DNA of 64,000 bases from Saccharomonospora marina XMU15 (GCF_000244955.1 NZ_CM001439.1:558001-622000); one strand, 5' to 3'. Shown: positions 8,975 to 18,592, counted from the stretch's first letter. The notes: generated from the letters alone by a model not told the origin. Program-made: numbers and translations.

Positions 8975-9981
8975 TGCCGGTGAACGAGGCGTTGTCGCAG
9001 TACAGCGACTGGTCGTACACCACGGCCGTCGCGGTGTACGTGCTGGCGATGGTGTTCTTCCTCATCGAGCAGGCTTTCGGGCGTAAGGGGCGCGGCGCGG
9101 CCGAACGCACCCGCGCGCCGCAACTGGTGGGCGCCGCCGTCTCGCCAGGCGAATCCTCGAAGATCACCTCCGAGCCTGCCTTCGAGGTGTTGCCCGACGA
9201 GCCGGGGCCGCCGCGTGGCCCCCGCAGCCGTGCCGAGCGGTTCGGCCGGATGGGCGTGGCACTGACGGTGCTCGCCGTGCTGTTCCACATCGCCGCACTC
9301 GTGCTGCGCGGGTTGGCGACCAGCCGCGTGCCCTGGGGCAACATGTACGAGTACATCATGGTGGTCTGCCTGATCGCCGTGGTCGCCTGGCTGGCCGTGC
9401 TGCGCAGGTCGCCGGTGCGGCACCTGTCGGCCTTCGTGCTGCTGCCCGTCGTGATCCTGATGTTCGTCGGCGGCACGATGCTGTACGCGGTCGCCGCTCC
9501 GTTGCAGCCCGCGTTGCAGTCCTACTGGCTGGTCATTCACGTCGCGGCCGCCGCGGCGTCCTCGGGTGTGTTCCTCATCCCCGGTGTGGCGAGCATGCTG
9601 TACCTGGTCAGGTCGAGGCACGAGAACAACCCGGCGAAGTTCGCGCGGTTCGGGTCGAAGCTGCCCTCGCTGGACGTGCTTGACCGGATCGCCTACCGGA
9701 CCACCGTGTTCGCCTTCCCCGTCTTCACATTCGGGGTGATCTGCGGGGCGGTCTGGGCCGAGGCCGCGTGGGGCCGGTTCTGGGGCTGGGACCCCAAGGA
9801 GATCGTCGCGTTCGTCGCGTGGGTGGTCTACGCCGCGTACCTGCACTCCCGCGCCACCGCGGGCTGGCGGGGCACCAGGGCGGCCACGATCAACGTGATC
9901 GGGTTCGCCGTCACCGTCTTCAACCTGTTCTTCGTCAACCTCGTCACCGCGGGGCTTCACTCGTATGCCGGAGTGGGCTGA
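8974..9981 (+). CDS. ccsB: Cytochrome c synthase subunit CcsB/CcsA (heme-handling protein)
   Basis: A 335-residue multi-helix protein of the heme-handling family. The signature tryptophan-rich motif is present (AEAAWGRFWGWDPKE near residue 265). The conserved histidines expected as heme ligands lie in VLFHIAAL, LVIHVAAA and AAYLHSRA. It attaches heme to apocytochromes c on the outer membrane face together with ResB. The linker between helices 1 and 2 (about residues 33-90) is longer than in many homologues and disordered-looking. ATG 8974 shares one base with the resB stop. Confidence 0.93.
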   Translation: MPVNEALSQYSDWSYTTAVAVYVLAMVFFLIEQAFGRKGRGAAERTRAPQLVGAAVSPGESSKITSEPAFEVLPDEPGPPRGPRSRAERFGRMGVALTVLAVLFHIAALVLRGLATSRVPWGNMYEYIMVVCLIAVVAWLAVLRRSPVRHLSAFVLLPVVILMFVGGTMLYAVAAPLQPALQSYWLVIHVAAAAASSGVFLIPGVASMLYLVRSRHENNPAKFARFGSKLPSLDVLDRIAYRTTVFAFPVFTFGVICGAVWAEAAWGRFWGWDPKEIVAFVAWVVYAAYLHSRATAGWRGTRAATINVIGFAVTVFNLFFVNLVTAGLHSYAGVG

Positions 9982-10058
9982 CACTCGCCGTCAACTGCGG
10001 CTACCGTCGCACCTGAAAGCAGGGGGGAGAATCCCGCAACCATCGGAGGATTGCCGCG

Positions 10059-11285
10059 GTGACCGGACCCAACGAACAACACGGGCAGGATCAGCCGCTC
10101 TTATCCGAGGCCAGCACGGACTCCACGCCGCACCCGGCGGTGTCCGGGCCGCAACAACGGACCGCACGGCAGCCCTACCCGTCGCAACCGGCCGATCAGA
10201 ACCTGCCGCCACTGTTGCCGCAGCAGGGGACCGGGCCCGACCCGCACACCGGACCGCTGCCCGCGCAACCGCAACCGCCGCAGCAGGGTGTGCCTGGCCA
10301 GCAACCGCCGCCCCCGCTGCCGCACCCGCAGCAGCGAGGCAGGCACCCTTTCGTCAATGGTGCGGACCTCGCGAGTTCGCAGTTCGTTCGCCGGATGAAG
10401 CGCAGCCCCCAGTCCGGCTGGCGTAAGGCGCTTTACCTGGGGACGGGCAAGCTGATCAACCCGGGCGAGAGTCCTGCCGACCGCAAACGTCGGGAGTTGA
10501 TCTCGCGGGTCAACCAGCCGCTTCGGGGTTGCTACAAGATCGCGATGCTCAGCCTGAAGGGCGGCGTGGGCAAGACCACCACCACGACGACGTTGGGGTC
10601 GACCTTCGCTTCGCTGCGGGGTGACCGGGTCGTCGCGGTGGACGCCAACCCCGACCGGGGAACGCTTTCGCAGAAGATTCCCATCGAGACCACCGCCACC
10701 GTGCGCCACCTGCTCAGGGACGCCGATCGCATCACCAGGTACAGCGACGTGCGCGCGTACACCTCGCAGGGCGCAAGCAGGTTGGAGATCCTGGCCAGTG
10801 AGCAGGACCCCGCCGTGTCGGAGGCGTTCTCCGAAGCCGACTACCGACGTGTGGTGGCACTGCTGGAACACTTCTACAACATCCTGCTCACCGACTGCGG
10901 TACCGGACTGATGCATTCGGCGATGAAGGGTGTGCTGGACTCGGCCGATTCGCTCGTTGTGGTCTCGTCCGGGTCGGTCGACGGTGCGCGCAGCGCGTCG
11001 GCGACGCTGGACTGGCTCGACGCGCACGGCTACGGCGACCTGGTCAGCCGGTCGGTGGCCGTCATCAACTCGGTGCGTCCGAAGGCGGGCTCGGTGGATC
11101 TGGACAAGCTGGCCGCGCACTTCGCCGCAAGGGTGCGCGAGGTGGTCCGGATACCGTTCGACCCTCACCTCGAGGAGGGCGCCGAAATCGAGTTGGAGCG
11201 GCTGCAACCCGCGACGAGGCTGGCGCTGCTGGAACTCGCGGCCGCGGTCGCCGACGGATTCGCCGCCGACCGCGTGATCCGCTAG
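10059..11285 (+). CDS. ParA/MinD-like ATPase with disordered Pro/Gln-rich N-terminus
   Basis: A 408-residue P-loop ATPase. Residues 1-105 are proline- and glutamine-rich and probably disordered. A basic linker follows, then the deviant Walker A motif SLKGGVGKTT (about 165-174), the VVAVDANPD Asp-containing switch, and a hydrophobic NILLTDCGTG segment. This architecture matches actinobacterial MinD/ParA-like proteins related to EspI of type VII secretion loci, but no ESX genes adjoin it here. A good Shine-Dalgarno (GGAGGA, 10045-10050) fixes GTG 10059. It stands alone after the cytochrome c genes and converges on a small gene. Its exact role is unknown. Confidence 0.8.
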   Translation: MTGPNEQHGQDQPLLSEASTDSTPHPAVSGPQQRTARQPYPSQPADQNLPPLLPQQGTGPDPHTGPLPAQPQPPQQGVPGQQPPPPLPHPQQRGRHPFVNGADLASSQFVRRMKRSPQSGWRKALYLGTGKLINPGESPADRKRRELISRVNQPLRGCYKIAMLSLKGGVGKTTTTTTLGSTFASLRGDRVVAVDANPDRGTLSQKIPIETTATVRHLLRDADRITRYSDVRAYTSQGASRLEILASEQDPAVSEAFSEADYRRVVALLEHFYNILLTDCGTGLMHSAMKGVLDSADSLVVVSSGSVDGARSASATLDWLDAHGYGDLVSRSVAVINSVRPKAGSVDLDKLAAHFAARVREVVRIPFDPHLEEGAEIELERLQPATRLALLELAAAVADGFAADRVIR

Positions 11286-11468
11286 TCAGCCGGTGCCCTC
11301 GTCGTCCTGCTTCTTCTGCTGCTCGCCGAGCTTGCGCAGGAAGTCGGGATCGTCGTCGGGCGCTACGGGGGCCTGTCGCGAGGACACGCCGACGCGTTCG
11401 GCACCGAAGACTCGCCACAACAGGACAGCGATGGTGAGGGCGCCGATCGCCGCGAGCAGGTACAGCAT
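11286..11468 (-). CDS. Small single-pass membrane protein
   Basis: A 60-residue ORF: an N-terminal helix (MLYLLAAIGALTIAVLLWRVF) and a cytoplasmic acidic/lysine tail (DDDPDFLRKLGEQQKKQDDE). A strong Shine-Dalgarno (GGAAGGAG on the minus strand, 7-10 nt before ATG 11468) supports translation and excludes the longer upstream frame. It abuts the stop of the convergent ATPase gene. Such one-helix proteins are common in actinobacteria; no function can be assigned. Confidence 0.65.
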   Translation of the reverse strand: MLYLLAAIGALTIAVLLWRVFGAERVGVSSRQAPVAPDDDPDFLRKLGEQQKKQDDEGTG

Positions 11469-11544
11469 GCTCGCTCCTTCCGGTGTGCCGCGCGTGTGAC
11501 AACTACTGTCACCGAGGTTAGCCCGTTCACCGTTCTTTCGGGCG

Positions 11545-11574
11545 AGGGGTGCCCGTACGGATTCGGGCACCCCT
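11545..11574 (-). terminator. Perfect GC-rich hairpin downstream of bldC
   Basis: Arms AGGGGTGCCCG (11545-11555) and CGGGCACCCCT (11564-11574) pair over 11 bp around an 8-nt loop. The hairpin lies 16 bp after the bldC stop on the minus strand and ahead of the next minus-strand gene. No U-tract follows. It most likely terminates the bldC message. Confidence 0.6.
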
Positions 11575-11590
11575 GCATTCGGTGAGCGGC

Positions 11591-11800
11591 TCAGGCGTGC
11601 CGCGTATCGGTGGCGTCCGTGGTCAGTTCCGCCAGCAGTTGGTTGACCTCGGATTCTCGGAACCGCCGGTGGCCGCCCGGTGTGCGGATCGAACCGATCC
11701 GCCCCGCTGTGGCCCAGCGTGTCACCGTCTTCGGGTCGACCCGGAACAGTGCGGCGACCTCACCCGGTGTCAGTAGCCGTCCTCCCGTACTCGCGGTCAC
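11591..11800 (-). CDS. bldC: BldC-type MerR-family DNA-binding protein
   Basis: A 69-residue protein that is essentially one winged helix-turn-helix of the MerR type: LLTPGEVAALFRVDPKTVTRWATAGRI followed by the wing TPGGHRRFRESEV. BldC is a small developmental regulator in streptomycetes and is widely conserved in actinobacteria; it lacks the effector domain of classical MerR proteins and binds direct repeats cooperatively. A Shine-Dalgarno AAGGAGG lies just upstream of GTG 11800. It is a single-gene unit closed by the hairpin at 11545-11574. Confidence 0.9.
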   Translation of the reverse strand: MTASTGGRLLTPGEVAALFRVDPKTVTRWATAGRIGSIRTPGGHRRFRESEVNQLLAELTTDATDTRHA

Positions 11801-12009
11801 TTTCCGCCTCCTTCACGCCTTCAGTGCTAGACCGGAAGTGCGTCGTGCCCGGTACCTGAACATCGCAATCGTGGCACTTCACCCTTCGGGTACTCGAACG
11901 GTTGTCGGACAGTAAAGAGGTAGTAAGGGACAAAACGACCGGTTCGGACAGCGATCCGCCGACGAGGCGGCCGGACACGGCCGGCGGCGGCGGCGTAGCC
12001 TCGTAGAAC

Positions 12010-12345
12010 GTGAGCGAACGAGAAACCAGCACCCTCGCCCGCGACCTGGCGCTGTACGTGTTCGCGAGGTTCGTCCTGGTGGCGGTGATCGCGGCCGTGC
12101 TCGTGCTCCTCGGCGTTCCACTGCTGGTGGCGCTGACGGTCGGGCTTGTCGTGGGGCTTCCGGTGGGCATGCTCGTGTTTCGTTCCCTCAACGCGCGCGT
12201 CACCGCGGGGCTGGCCGCCCGCAACGAGCACAGGGCGAAGCAACGAGCGCGGCTGCGCGCGCAGTTGCGAGGGGAGGAACCGGCAGGCGACGAAGGGTCT
12301 GCCAAGGGCTCGGCGGATGCCAGGGACTCCGGAGACAACGAGTGA
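12010..12345 (+). CDS. DUF4229-like small membrane protein
   Basis: A 111-residue protein with a short N-terminal region, two membrane helices (about residues 14-34 and 36-58) and a basic then acidic C-terminal tail containing [21 protein letters not shown], probably helical. The pattern [19 protein letters not shown] with [16 protein letters not shown] matches the actinobacterial DUF4229 family; the function is unknown. GTG 12010 lacks a clear ribosome site, but TAGCCT stands 8 nt upstream, a possible leaderless promoter. The stop overlaps the next gene start (GTGA). Confidence 0.7.
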
Positions 12346-13409
12346 GCCGCGCGTGGGTGCGCGAGGCCGTCCGGCTACTCGAGGCCGACGCCAACCGCAG
12401 CGCCGACACGCACCTGCACGTTTTCCCGTTGCCTGCCGAGTGGGGTATCGACCTTTACCTCAAGGACGAGTCCGTTCACCCGACGGGCTCGCTCAAACAC
12501 CGCCTCGCCCGCTCGTTGCTGCTCTACGGACTGGTCAACGGCAGGATCGGGCCCGCAACGGTGCTGGTAGAGGCATCGAGCGGGTCGACAGCGGTCTCGG
12601 AGGCCTACTTCGCCAGGATGCTCGGGCTGGAGTTCGTCACCGTCGTGCCGCGCAAGACGAGCCAGCAAAAGATCGACCTCATCGAGTTCTACGGCGGCCG
12701 CTGCCACTTCGTCGACGTGCCACCCGCGATGTACTCCGAGGCCGAGCGGTTGGCCGCCGAATGCGACGGCCACTACCTCGACCAGTTCACCTACGCCGAG
12801 CGGGCCACCGACTGGAGGGGCAACAACAACATCGCCGAATCGGTGTTCTCGCAGTTGCGGGACGAACGACACCCGGTCCCGGCGTGGATCGTCGTGGGCG
12901 CCGGGACCGGCGGTACCAGCGCCACCTTCGGCCGCTACGTCCGCTACCGGCGCCACCCGACCGGGATCGCCGTCGTGGACCCGGAGAACTCGGCCTACTT
13001 CGGCGCGTGGGAGACCGGGGTGACCGACTACGAGACGGGCATGCCGTCGCGGATCGAGGGGATCGGGCGGCCAAGGGTCGAGCCGTCGTTCGTTCCCGAG
13101 GTGATCGACGAGATGATCCGGGTGCCGGACGCGGCATCGCTCGCGGCGATCCGGTTCCTTCGCGAACGCACCGGGCACTGGGCGGGCGGCTCCACCGGAA
13201 CGAATCTGTGCGGCGCCTTCGCGCTGATCTCGCGGATGCTGCAACGGGGTGAACGGGGCAGCGTGGTGACCTTGCTGTGCGACAGCGGTGAGCGCTACAC
13301 GCACACCTACTACGACGACGACTGGCTCGCCGAGCACGGCTTCGAGCTACGGGCGCAACTCGCCGCGATGGACGACTTCCTGCGCACGGGGCGCTACTCG
13401 CCCGGCTGA
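12342..13409 (+). CDS. PLP-dependent cysteine synthase-family enzyme (Cds1-like cysteine desulfhydrase)
   Basis: A 355-residue fold-type II PLP enzyme. The Schiff-base lysine is in [11 protein letters not shown] (about residue 50), the phosphate-binding loop is GAGTGGTSA, and the substrate loop is [12 protein letters not shown]. Sequence style and length fit the Cds1 group (M. tuberculosis Rv3684), which degrades L-cysteine to pyruvate, ammonia and sulfide, more than the biosynthetic CysK/CysM. The distinction is by family resemblance only. It is translationally coupled to the DUF4229 gene and converges on menA with 9 bp between stops. Confidence 0.82.
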   Translation: MSRAWVREAVRLLEADANRSADTHLHVFPLPAEWGIDLYLKDESVHPTGSLKHRLARSLLLYGLVNGRIGPATVLVEASSGSTAVSEAYFARMLGLEFVTVVPRKTSQQKIDLIEFYGGRCHFVDVPPAMYSEAERLAAECDGHYLDQFTYAERATDWRGNNNIAESVFSQLRDERHPVPAWIVVGAGTGGTSATFGRYVRYRRHPTGIAVVDPENSAYFGAWETGVTDYETGMPSRIEGIGRPRVEPSFVPEVIDEMIRVPDAASLAAIRFLRERTGHWAGGSTGTNLCGAFALISRMLQRGERGSVVTLLCDSGERYTHTYYDDDWLAEHGFELRAQLAAMDDFLRTGRYSPG

Positions 13410-13418
13410 CGAGCGGGT

Positions 13419-14291
13419 TCAGCTCAGCGCGAGTGCACCCGCCGTGACCGAGGCCCAGACCAGCATGGCCAGCCCGGTGTCGCGCAGCACCGGGATCAGC
13501 TCCATCCCGGTGCGTCCGGTCACGACCACACGCACCGGGGTGACGAGCAGCACGGCGGCCAGCACCCCGGCGAGCGCGAGCGGATGGAACACGCCGAGCG
13601 CCACCGTCGCAGCGAACGGCACGGACACCAGGGCAAGGTAAAGCCGACGCGTTCCCGCGTCGCCCAGTTTCACCGCGAGCGTGTGCTTGCCCGAACGAGT
13701 GTCGGTGGGGATGTCGCGCAGGTTGTTGGCCACCAGCACCGCCGTCGACAGCGATCCCACCGCCACCGCGCACACCACTGCCTGCCGGCTCACCGTGCCC
13801 GCCTGCACGTACACGGTGCCGAGCACGGCGGCGAGCCCGAAGAACACGAACACGGCGACCTCGCCGAAGCCCGCGTAGCCGTAGGGCCTGCGGCCACCGG
13901 TGTAGAACCAGGCGGCGGCGATGCAGGCCGCGCCGATGGTCAGCAGCCACCAGCTTCCGGTGACGGCGATCAGCACGAGCCCGAGCACCCCGGCGATGCC
14001 GAGCGCCGCGAGCGCGGCGGCGAGCACTGCCTTCGGCTTCGCCACGGCCGAACCGACCAGCCGAAGCGGGCCAACCCGATCCGCGTCGGTGCCCCTGATG
14101 CCGTCGGAGTAGTCGTTGGCGAAGTTGACGCCCACGATGAGTGCCAGTGCCACCAGCAGCGCGAGTATCGAGCGCCACCACGAGAAGGCCCCCAACTGCG
14201 CCGCGACTCCCATCCCGGCGAGCACCGGCGCCACCGCGTTGGGCAACGTACGCGGCCGTGCCCCCTCCACCCACTGCGCCACTGTTGCCAT
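13419..14291 (-). CDS. menA: 1,4-dihydroxy-2-naphthoate polyprenyltransferase
   Basis: MenA attaches the polyprenyl tail to dihydroxynaphthoate, giving demethylmenaquinone. The 290-residue UbiA-superfamily protein has about eight or nine helices and the first prenyl-diphosphate/Mg motif [17 protein letters not shown]. The N-terminal [18 protein letters not shown] is typical of MenA. ATG 14291 gives the family N-terminus. It lies at the end of a minus-strand group menB-menE-menA, 24 bp from menE, and faces menD and menG on the other strand. Confidence 0.95.
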   Translation of the reverse strand: MATVAQWVEGARPRTLPNAVAPVLAGMGVAAQLGAFSWWRSILALLVALALIVGVNFANDYSDGIRGTDADRVGPLRLVGSAVAKPKAVLAAALAALGIAGVLGLVLIAVTGSWWLLTIGAACIAAAWFYTGGRRPYGYAGFGEVAVFVFFGLAAVLGTVYVQAGTVSRQAVVCAVAVGSLSTAVLVANNLRDIPTDTRSGKHTLAVKLGDAGTRRLYLALVSVPFAATVALGVFHPLALAGVLAAVLLVTPVRVVVTGRTGMELIPVLRDTGLAMLVWASVTAGALALS

Positions 14292-14315
14292 GCCGCCATT
14301 CTTTCGCGTCGCCGA

Positions 14316-15476
14316 TCAGTGACCGGAGCTACCCCGCAGCAGCGCACGCACCGCGGCCCTGTCCACCTTGCCCGGACCGAGCAACGGCAACTCGGACACG
14401 AACCGCAACACCTTGGGGACACCGGGGCCGCCGAGTTCGGCACGGGCCGCCTCCCGTAGCTGTGCCGCGGGCGGCGGCGCGCCCGACGGCACGACGGCGG
14501 CGGCCACGACCTGCCCCCACTTCGCGTCCGGAAGCGCCACCACGCACGCCGAAGCCACCGAGGGGTGAGCGGTCAGCGCCTGCTCGACGACCTGCGGGGC
14601 CACCTTGACGCCGCCGGTGTTGATCAGGTCGTCGGCCCTGCCGAGCACCTCCAGCCTGCCTGCACCGTCGATGCGGCCTACGTCGCCGGTGTGGAACCAG
14701 CCGTCCACGAAGGCCGCGGCCGTCTCGTCGGGACGCAGCCGGTAGCCGTCGGCGAGCACGTCGCCGGAGATCTCGATGCGCTCGCCTTCGCCGATTTGCA
14801 CCCGCACGCCGCGCAGCGCCACGCCGTCGTAGACGCAACCGCTTGCGGTCTCGCTCATGCCGTACGCCGACACCACGTTGACCCCGGCGGCCGTTGCACG
14901 CCGCCGCAGCTCGTCCGGCAGCGCCGCGCCGCCGACGACGACCGAGCCGAACCCGGCAAGGCCCGCTCCCCCCGCGTCGAGCAGCCGGGTGAGCTGTGTG
15001 GGGACCAGTGCCGTGTAGTGCGGCCCCTGCGTTTGCAGCAGTTGCCCCGCCGCGACCTCGAACGCCTCGGGGGAGAAACCCCCCGACGTGTCCAGCACGA
15101 GGGGCGGTGCCCCCGCAAGGTGCGAGCGCACCAGCACCTGCAGGCCACCGATGTAGTGCGCGGGCGTGGCGAGCAGCCACCTGCCGGGCCCGCCGAGCCG
15201 CTCGTGCGTGGCGTTCGCGGAGGTCAGCAACGCCCGTGCGGACAGCAACACGCCCTTGGGCGAGCCGGTCGAACCCGATGTCGGCATGAGCACCGCGGTG
15301 CCTTCCTCGACCGGCTCGTCCGGCGCCATCGCGGCCAGCAACTCCTCTGAGCCGGGGTTGCGTGGATCGAGCGGCAGCACGGCGGGGCCGCCGCCCAGTG
15401 CGTCGAGCACGGCGCGCCGAAGCCGCTCGACCGAGGCAGGCGTGCCGTCGGTCCACACAACACGCGGCGGTGCCAT
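14316..15476 (-). CDS. menE: o-succinylbenzoate-CoA ligase
   Basis: MenE activates o-succinylbenzoate as its CoA thioester for ring closure by MenB. The 386-residue protein is an ANL adenylate-forming enzyme: P-loop-like LMPTSGSTGSPKGVLL, the A5-type motif SAYGMSETASGCVYDG, the hinge-region FHTGDVGRIDGAGRLEVLGR, and a C-terminal lysine in LLGPGKVDRAAV. It is shorter than most acyl-CoA ligases, as actinobacterial MenE proteins are. ATG 15476 was chosen over the very long open frame upstream, which runs antisense-like through menB. It starts 11 bp after the menB stop. Confidence 0.93.
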   Translation of the reverse strand: MAPPRVVWTDGTPASVERLRRAVLDALGGGPAVLPLDPRNPGSEELLAAMAPDEPVEEGTAVLMPTSGSTGSPKGVLLSARALLTSANATHERLGGPGRWLLATPAHYIGGLQVLVRSHLAGAPPLVLDTSGGFSPEAFEVAAGQLLQTQGPHYTALVPTQLTRLLDAGGAGLAGFGSVVVGGAALPDELRRRATAAGVNVVSAYGMSETASGCVYDGVALRGVRVQIGEGERIEISGDVLADGYRLRPDETAAAFVDGWFHTGDVGRIDGAGRLEVLGRADDLINTGGVKVAPQVVEQALTAHPSVASACVVALPDAKWGQVVAAAVVPSGAPPPAAQLREAARAELGGPGVPKVLRFVSELPLLGPGKVDRAAVRALLRGSSGH

Positions 15477-15487
15477 GTCCAGGCCCG

Positions 15488-16411
15488 TCAGTAGTAGTAG
15501 GGGTAGTCGGACCAGTCGGGTTCGCGCTTCTGCAGGAACGCGTCGCGGCCCTCGACGGCCTCGTCCTGCATGTAGGCCAACCGGGTGGTCTCGCCCGCGA
15601 ACACCTGCTGGCCGACGAGCCCGTCGTCGACGAGATTGAACGCGTACTTGAGCATGCGCTGCGCGGTGGGGGACTTGCCCACCACCTGCCATGCCCACTC
15701 CAGCGCCTCCGCCTCCAGCCGCTCGTGCGGCACGGCCTTGTTGACCGCGCCCATCGCGTGCGCCTGTTCCGCAGTGTAGGTCCGGCCGAGGAAGAAGATC
15801 TCGCGGGCGAACTTCTGGCCGACCTGCCTGGCGAGGTAGGCCGACCCGAATCCGCCGTCGAAGGAACCGACATCGGCGTCGGTCTGCTTGAACCGCGCGT
15901 GCTCCGCCGAGGCCAGCGTGAGATCGCACACAACGTGCAGCGAGTGACCACCGCCTGCCGCCCAGCCGGGTACCACCGCGATGACGACTTTCGGCATGAA
16001 CCTGATCAGCCGCTGCACTTCCAGGATGTGGAGCCTGCCCGCCCGCGCCGGGTCGATGGTGTCCGAGGTCTCGCCGCTGGCGTACTGATAGCCGGAGCGA
16101 CCGCGAATACGCTGGTCACCACCAGAGCAGAACGCCCAACCGCCGTCGGAGGGCGAAGGTCCGTTGCCGGTGAGGAGGACACAGCCGACGTCGGAGCTCA
16201 TCCGGGCGTGGTCGAGCGCGCGGTACAGCTCGTCGACGGTGTGCGGGCGGAAGGCGTTACGCACCTCCGGCCGGTTGAACGCCACCCGGACGACGCGCTT
16301 GCCGGATCGGGTTCCAGTCGAACGGTGGTAGGTGATGTCGGTGAAGTCGAAGCCCTCGATCTCCTCCCACGCGGTGGGGTCGAACAGCTGCGATACCTGG
16401 GCGTCATGCAC
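15488..16411 (-). CDS. menB: 1,4-dihydroxy-2-naphthoyl-CoA synthase
   Basis: MenB cyclises o-succinylbenzoyl-CoA to the naphthoyl-CoA. The 307-residue crotonase-fold protein shows RVAFNRPEVRNAFRPHTVDEL, the oxyanion-hole region FCSGGDQRIRGRSGYQY, VPGWAAGGGHSLHVVCDLTLAS, and the C-terminal DWSDYPYYY that is diagnostic of MenB. The start is GTG 16411, in frame and preceded by TATTCT 7 nt upstream with no Shine-Dalgarno, fitting a leaderless message. It is divergent from menD with 48 bp between the starts. Confidence 0.96.
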   Translation of the reverse strand: MHDAQVSQLFDPTAWEEIEGFDFTDITYHRSTGTRSGKRVVRVAFNRPEVRNAFRPHTVDELYRALDHARMSSDVGCVLLTGNGPSPSDGGWAFCSGGDQRIRGRSGYQYASGETSDTIDPARAGRLHILEVQRLIRFMPKVVIAVVPGWAAGGGHSLHVVCDLTLASAEHARFKQTDADVGSFDGGFGSAYLARQVGQKFAREIFFLGRTYTAEQAHAMGAVNKAVPHERLEAEALEWAWQVVGKSPTAQRMLKYAFNLVDDGLVGQQVFAGETTRLAYMQDEAVEGRDAFLQKREPDWSDYPYYY

Positions 16412-16418
16412 GCTTGGG

Positions 16419-16424
16419 AGAATA
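16419..16424 (-). promoter_or_regulatory. Candidate -10 element for leaderless menB
   Basis: On the minus strand TATTCT (plus-strand AGAATA at 16419-16424) stands 7 nt before the menB GTG at 16411. The 48-bp menB-menD gap must hold both promoters unless menD is read from further upstream. No clear -35 was found. Confidence 0.4.
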
Positions 16425-16459
16425 TGTCGTGTGTCGACCACGCCTGAGGGGGCTCGCCA

Positions 16460-18133
16460 GTGAACCCTTCCACCGCCCAGGCGAGGGTCCTCGTGGACGA
16501 ACTCGTCCGCAACACCGTCTCCCACGTGGTGCTCAGCCCCGGCTCGCGTAACGCACCACTTTCGCTGGCACTCTACGACGCCGCCGCGGCAGGCAAGCTC
16601 AGCCTGCACGTGCGCATCGACGAGCGGGGAGCCGCCTTCCTCGCGCTCGGCATCGCCGCCCGCACCGGCCGACCGGTCGCACTCGTGTGCACCTCGGGCA
16701 CCGCTGCCGCCAACTTCCACCCCGCCGTGTTGGAGGCGGACCGGGCAGGGGTGCCGCTGATCGTGCTGACGGCCGACCGGCCCCCGGAACTTCGTGCCGC
16801 GGGCGCCAACCAGGTGATCGACCAGCACGCGCTCTACGGCGGCGCGGTGCGCTACTTCGACGAGCTCGCCGTCGCCGAACGCAGGGCCGGGCAGAACGCC
16901 TACTGGCGCAGCCAGATCTGCAGGGCGTGGAACGCCGCCTACGGCGAATGGCGCTGCGGCCCGGTGCACCTGAACGTGCCGTTCCGCGAGCCGCTGGTGC
17001 CCGACGGCGACGAGGAGTGGTACGAGCCGCTGGACGGCAGGCCGCGGGGTGCCCGCTGGACGGAGTTACCCGACTTCGGCGCGCTGCCCTCGTTCGTGGT
17101 GCCCTCCGCAAGGCAGGGGCTGGTGATCGCTTGCGACGCGGGCGTGCGAGCCGCCAGCGAATGGGCGGAGTCGCACGGCTGGCCGGTGATCGCCGAGACG
17201 GGCGGTCTCGGTCTCGGCGGCGCGACCGCGATCCCCGGCGGGCCGTGGCTACTCGCGGTGGAGGAGTTCATCGCGCGGCACAAACCCGAACAGGTGCTGT
17301 GCATCGGCCGTCCCACCGTGTTTCGCCAGGTCCAGCAGTTGCTTTCGGACGCTTCCGTCGAGGTGTTGCTGGTGCGGCCCGACTCCGACTGGCCCGCGCC
17401 CGCGCACAACGTCCGGCAGGTCGGGCAGTGGTTCGACGAGCCGACCAAACCGGCAGACCCGGAGTGGCTGGCGCGCTGGCGGCGCGCCGACGCCGCCGCC
17501 ACCGAGGCCGTTCGCGGCACGCTCGCCGAGGAGCCGTGGCCGAGCGGGCTGCGAGTGGCGGCCGAACTGGTGGCCGCTCTGCCGCCGGACTCGCTGCTTG
17601 TCGTCGGCTCCTCCAACCCGACCCGCGACGTCGCGCTCGCAGGCGGGTTGCGGCCGGACGTACTGGTGCACCGAAACCGGGGAGTCGCGGGCATCGACGG
17701 CACGGTGTCCACCGCCATCGGGGCGGCCACCGTGCACAGGGGACCTTCGTACGCGCTGCTTGGCGACCTGACCTTCCTGCACGACGCCAACGGGCTGCTG
17801 ACCGGCCCAGCCGAGACCCGGCCCGATCTCACACTCGTCGTACTCAACGACGACGGTGGTGGCATCTTCTCGCTGCTGGAGCAGGGCGCGCCCGAACACA
17901 GCCGCAGTTTCGAGCGCGTGTTCGGCACGCCGCACGGCGCCGACCTCGCCGCGCTCTGCGCGGGCTACCGCGTGCCCTACACCCTCGCGGGCACGCTGGA
18001 GGAACTCCGCACCGCACTGCGACCGCGACCGGGGCTGCGGGTGGTGGAGGTGCGGGTTGACCGCTCGCGGCATCGGGGCCTGCATCAGCGGCTGAGCTCG
18101 GCTGTCGCCTCCGCCGTGCGGGCTCTGCCGTAG
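16460..18133 (+). CDS. menD: 2-succinyl-5-enolpyruvyl-6-hydroxy-3-cyclohexene-1-carboxylate synthase
   Basis: MenD is the thiamine-diphosphate enzyme joining isochorismate and 2-oxoglutarate, committing flux to menaquinone. The 557-residue protein starts with ARVLVDELVRNTVSHVVLSPGSRNAPL, including the family serine/arginine pocket. It has the cofactor Glu region in IDERGAAFLALG, and the ThDP-Mg segment LLGDLTFLHDANGL with VVLNDDGGGIFSLLEQ. A GAGGGGG ribosome site lies about 8 nt before GTG 16460. It opens a plus-strand run of menD, a DUF3592 gene and, after a gap, mgtA, pimC-like, menG and menJ. Confidence 0.95.
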   Translation: MNPSTAQARVLVDELVRNTVSHVVLSPGSRNAPLSLALYDAAAAGKLSLHVRIDERGAAFLALGIAARTGRPVALVCTSGTAAANFHPAVLEADRAGVPLIVLTADRPPELRAAGANQVIDQHALYGGAVRYFDELAVAERRAGQNAYWRSQICRAWNAAYGEWRCGPVHLNVPFREPLVPDGDEEWYEPLDGRPRGARWTELPDFGALPSFVVPSARQGLVIACDAGVRAASEWAESHGWPVIAETGGLGLGGATAIPGGPWLLAVEEFIARHKPEQVLCIGRPTVFRQVQQLLSDASVEVLLVRPDSDWPAPAHNVRQVGQWFDEPTKPADPEWLARWRRADAAATEAVRGTLAEEPWPSGLRVAAELVAALPPDSLLVVGSSNPTRDVALAGGLRPDVLVHRNRGVAGIDGTVSTAIGAATVHRGPSYALLGDLTFLHDANGLLTGPAETRPDLTLVVLNDDGGGIFSLLEQGAPEHSRSFERVFGTPHGADLAALCAGYRVPYTLAGTLEELRTALRPRPGLRVVEVRVDRSRHRGLHQRLSSAVASAVRALP

Positions 18134-18142
18134 CGCCCGGAT

Positions 18143-18592
18143 ATGCTCACGGCCGTGGCTGGCAACGTGCGGGCTTTTCGGGTGGGCGTCATCGTGGTGC
18201 TCTGCCTGGCCTCGGTCGGCACGCTGCTGTGCGTGACGCTGGTCCTCGGCGCGCTTCGCAACGACCGAGCGATCTCCGGTGATCTCGGCACGGCCACCGC
18301 GCAGGTGGAGCAGGTGCTGTTCGACCGGACCCTGATCAGGTTCGAGACCCCGGATGGGGTGGCGCACAGCCCGGAGAACGGCGTGCTGTACCCGGACGGG
18401 CTCAGCGCGGGTCAACTGGTGCGCGTCGAGTACGACAGGAGCGACCCGGAACTGGCGAGGATCGCGGGCCGTACGTGGCTGCTGACGCTGCTTCCCGTTG
18501 GCAGCACGCTCGTGGGCATCTGGCTCGTGGCGTGGCCGCTGCTGTGGTGGCTGCGCAACCGCGACCGCGCGACGGTGATCTCCCAGCAGTGA
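18143..18592 (+). CDS. DUF3592-like membrane protein
   Basis: A 149-residue protein with an N-terminal membrane helix (about residues 14-36), an extracytoplasmic domain of about 75 residues resembling DUF3592 (TAQVEQVLFDRTLIRFETPDG and LVRVEYDRSDPELARIAG), and a C-terminal helix (about 113-133). The function is unknown. A membrane protein occupies the same place between menD and mgtA in M. tuberculosis (Rv0556, from memory). ATG 18143 is 9 bp after menD. GTG 18155 is an equally good start, since TATGCT at 18142-18147 lies 7 nt before it. The gene end carries a 14-bp tandem duplication. Confidence 0.75.
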   Translation: MLTAVAGNVRAFRVGVIVVLCLASVGTLLCVTLVLGALRNDRAISGDLGTATAQVEQVLFDRTLIRFETPDGVAHSPENGVLYPDGLSAGQLVRVEYDRSDPELARIAGRTWLLTLLPVGSTLVGIWLVAWPLLWWLRNRDRATVISQQ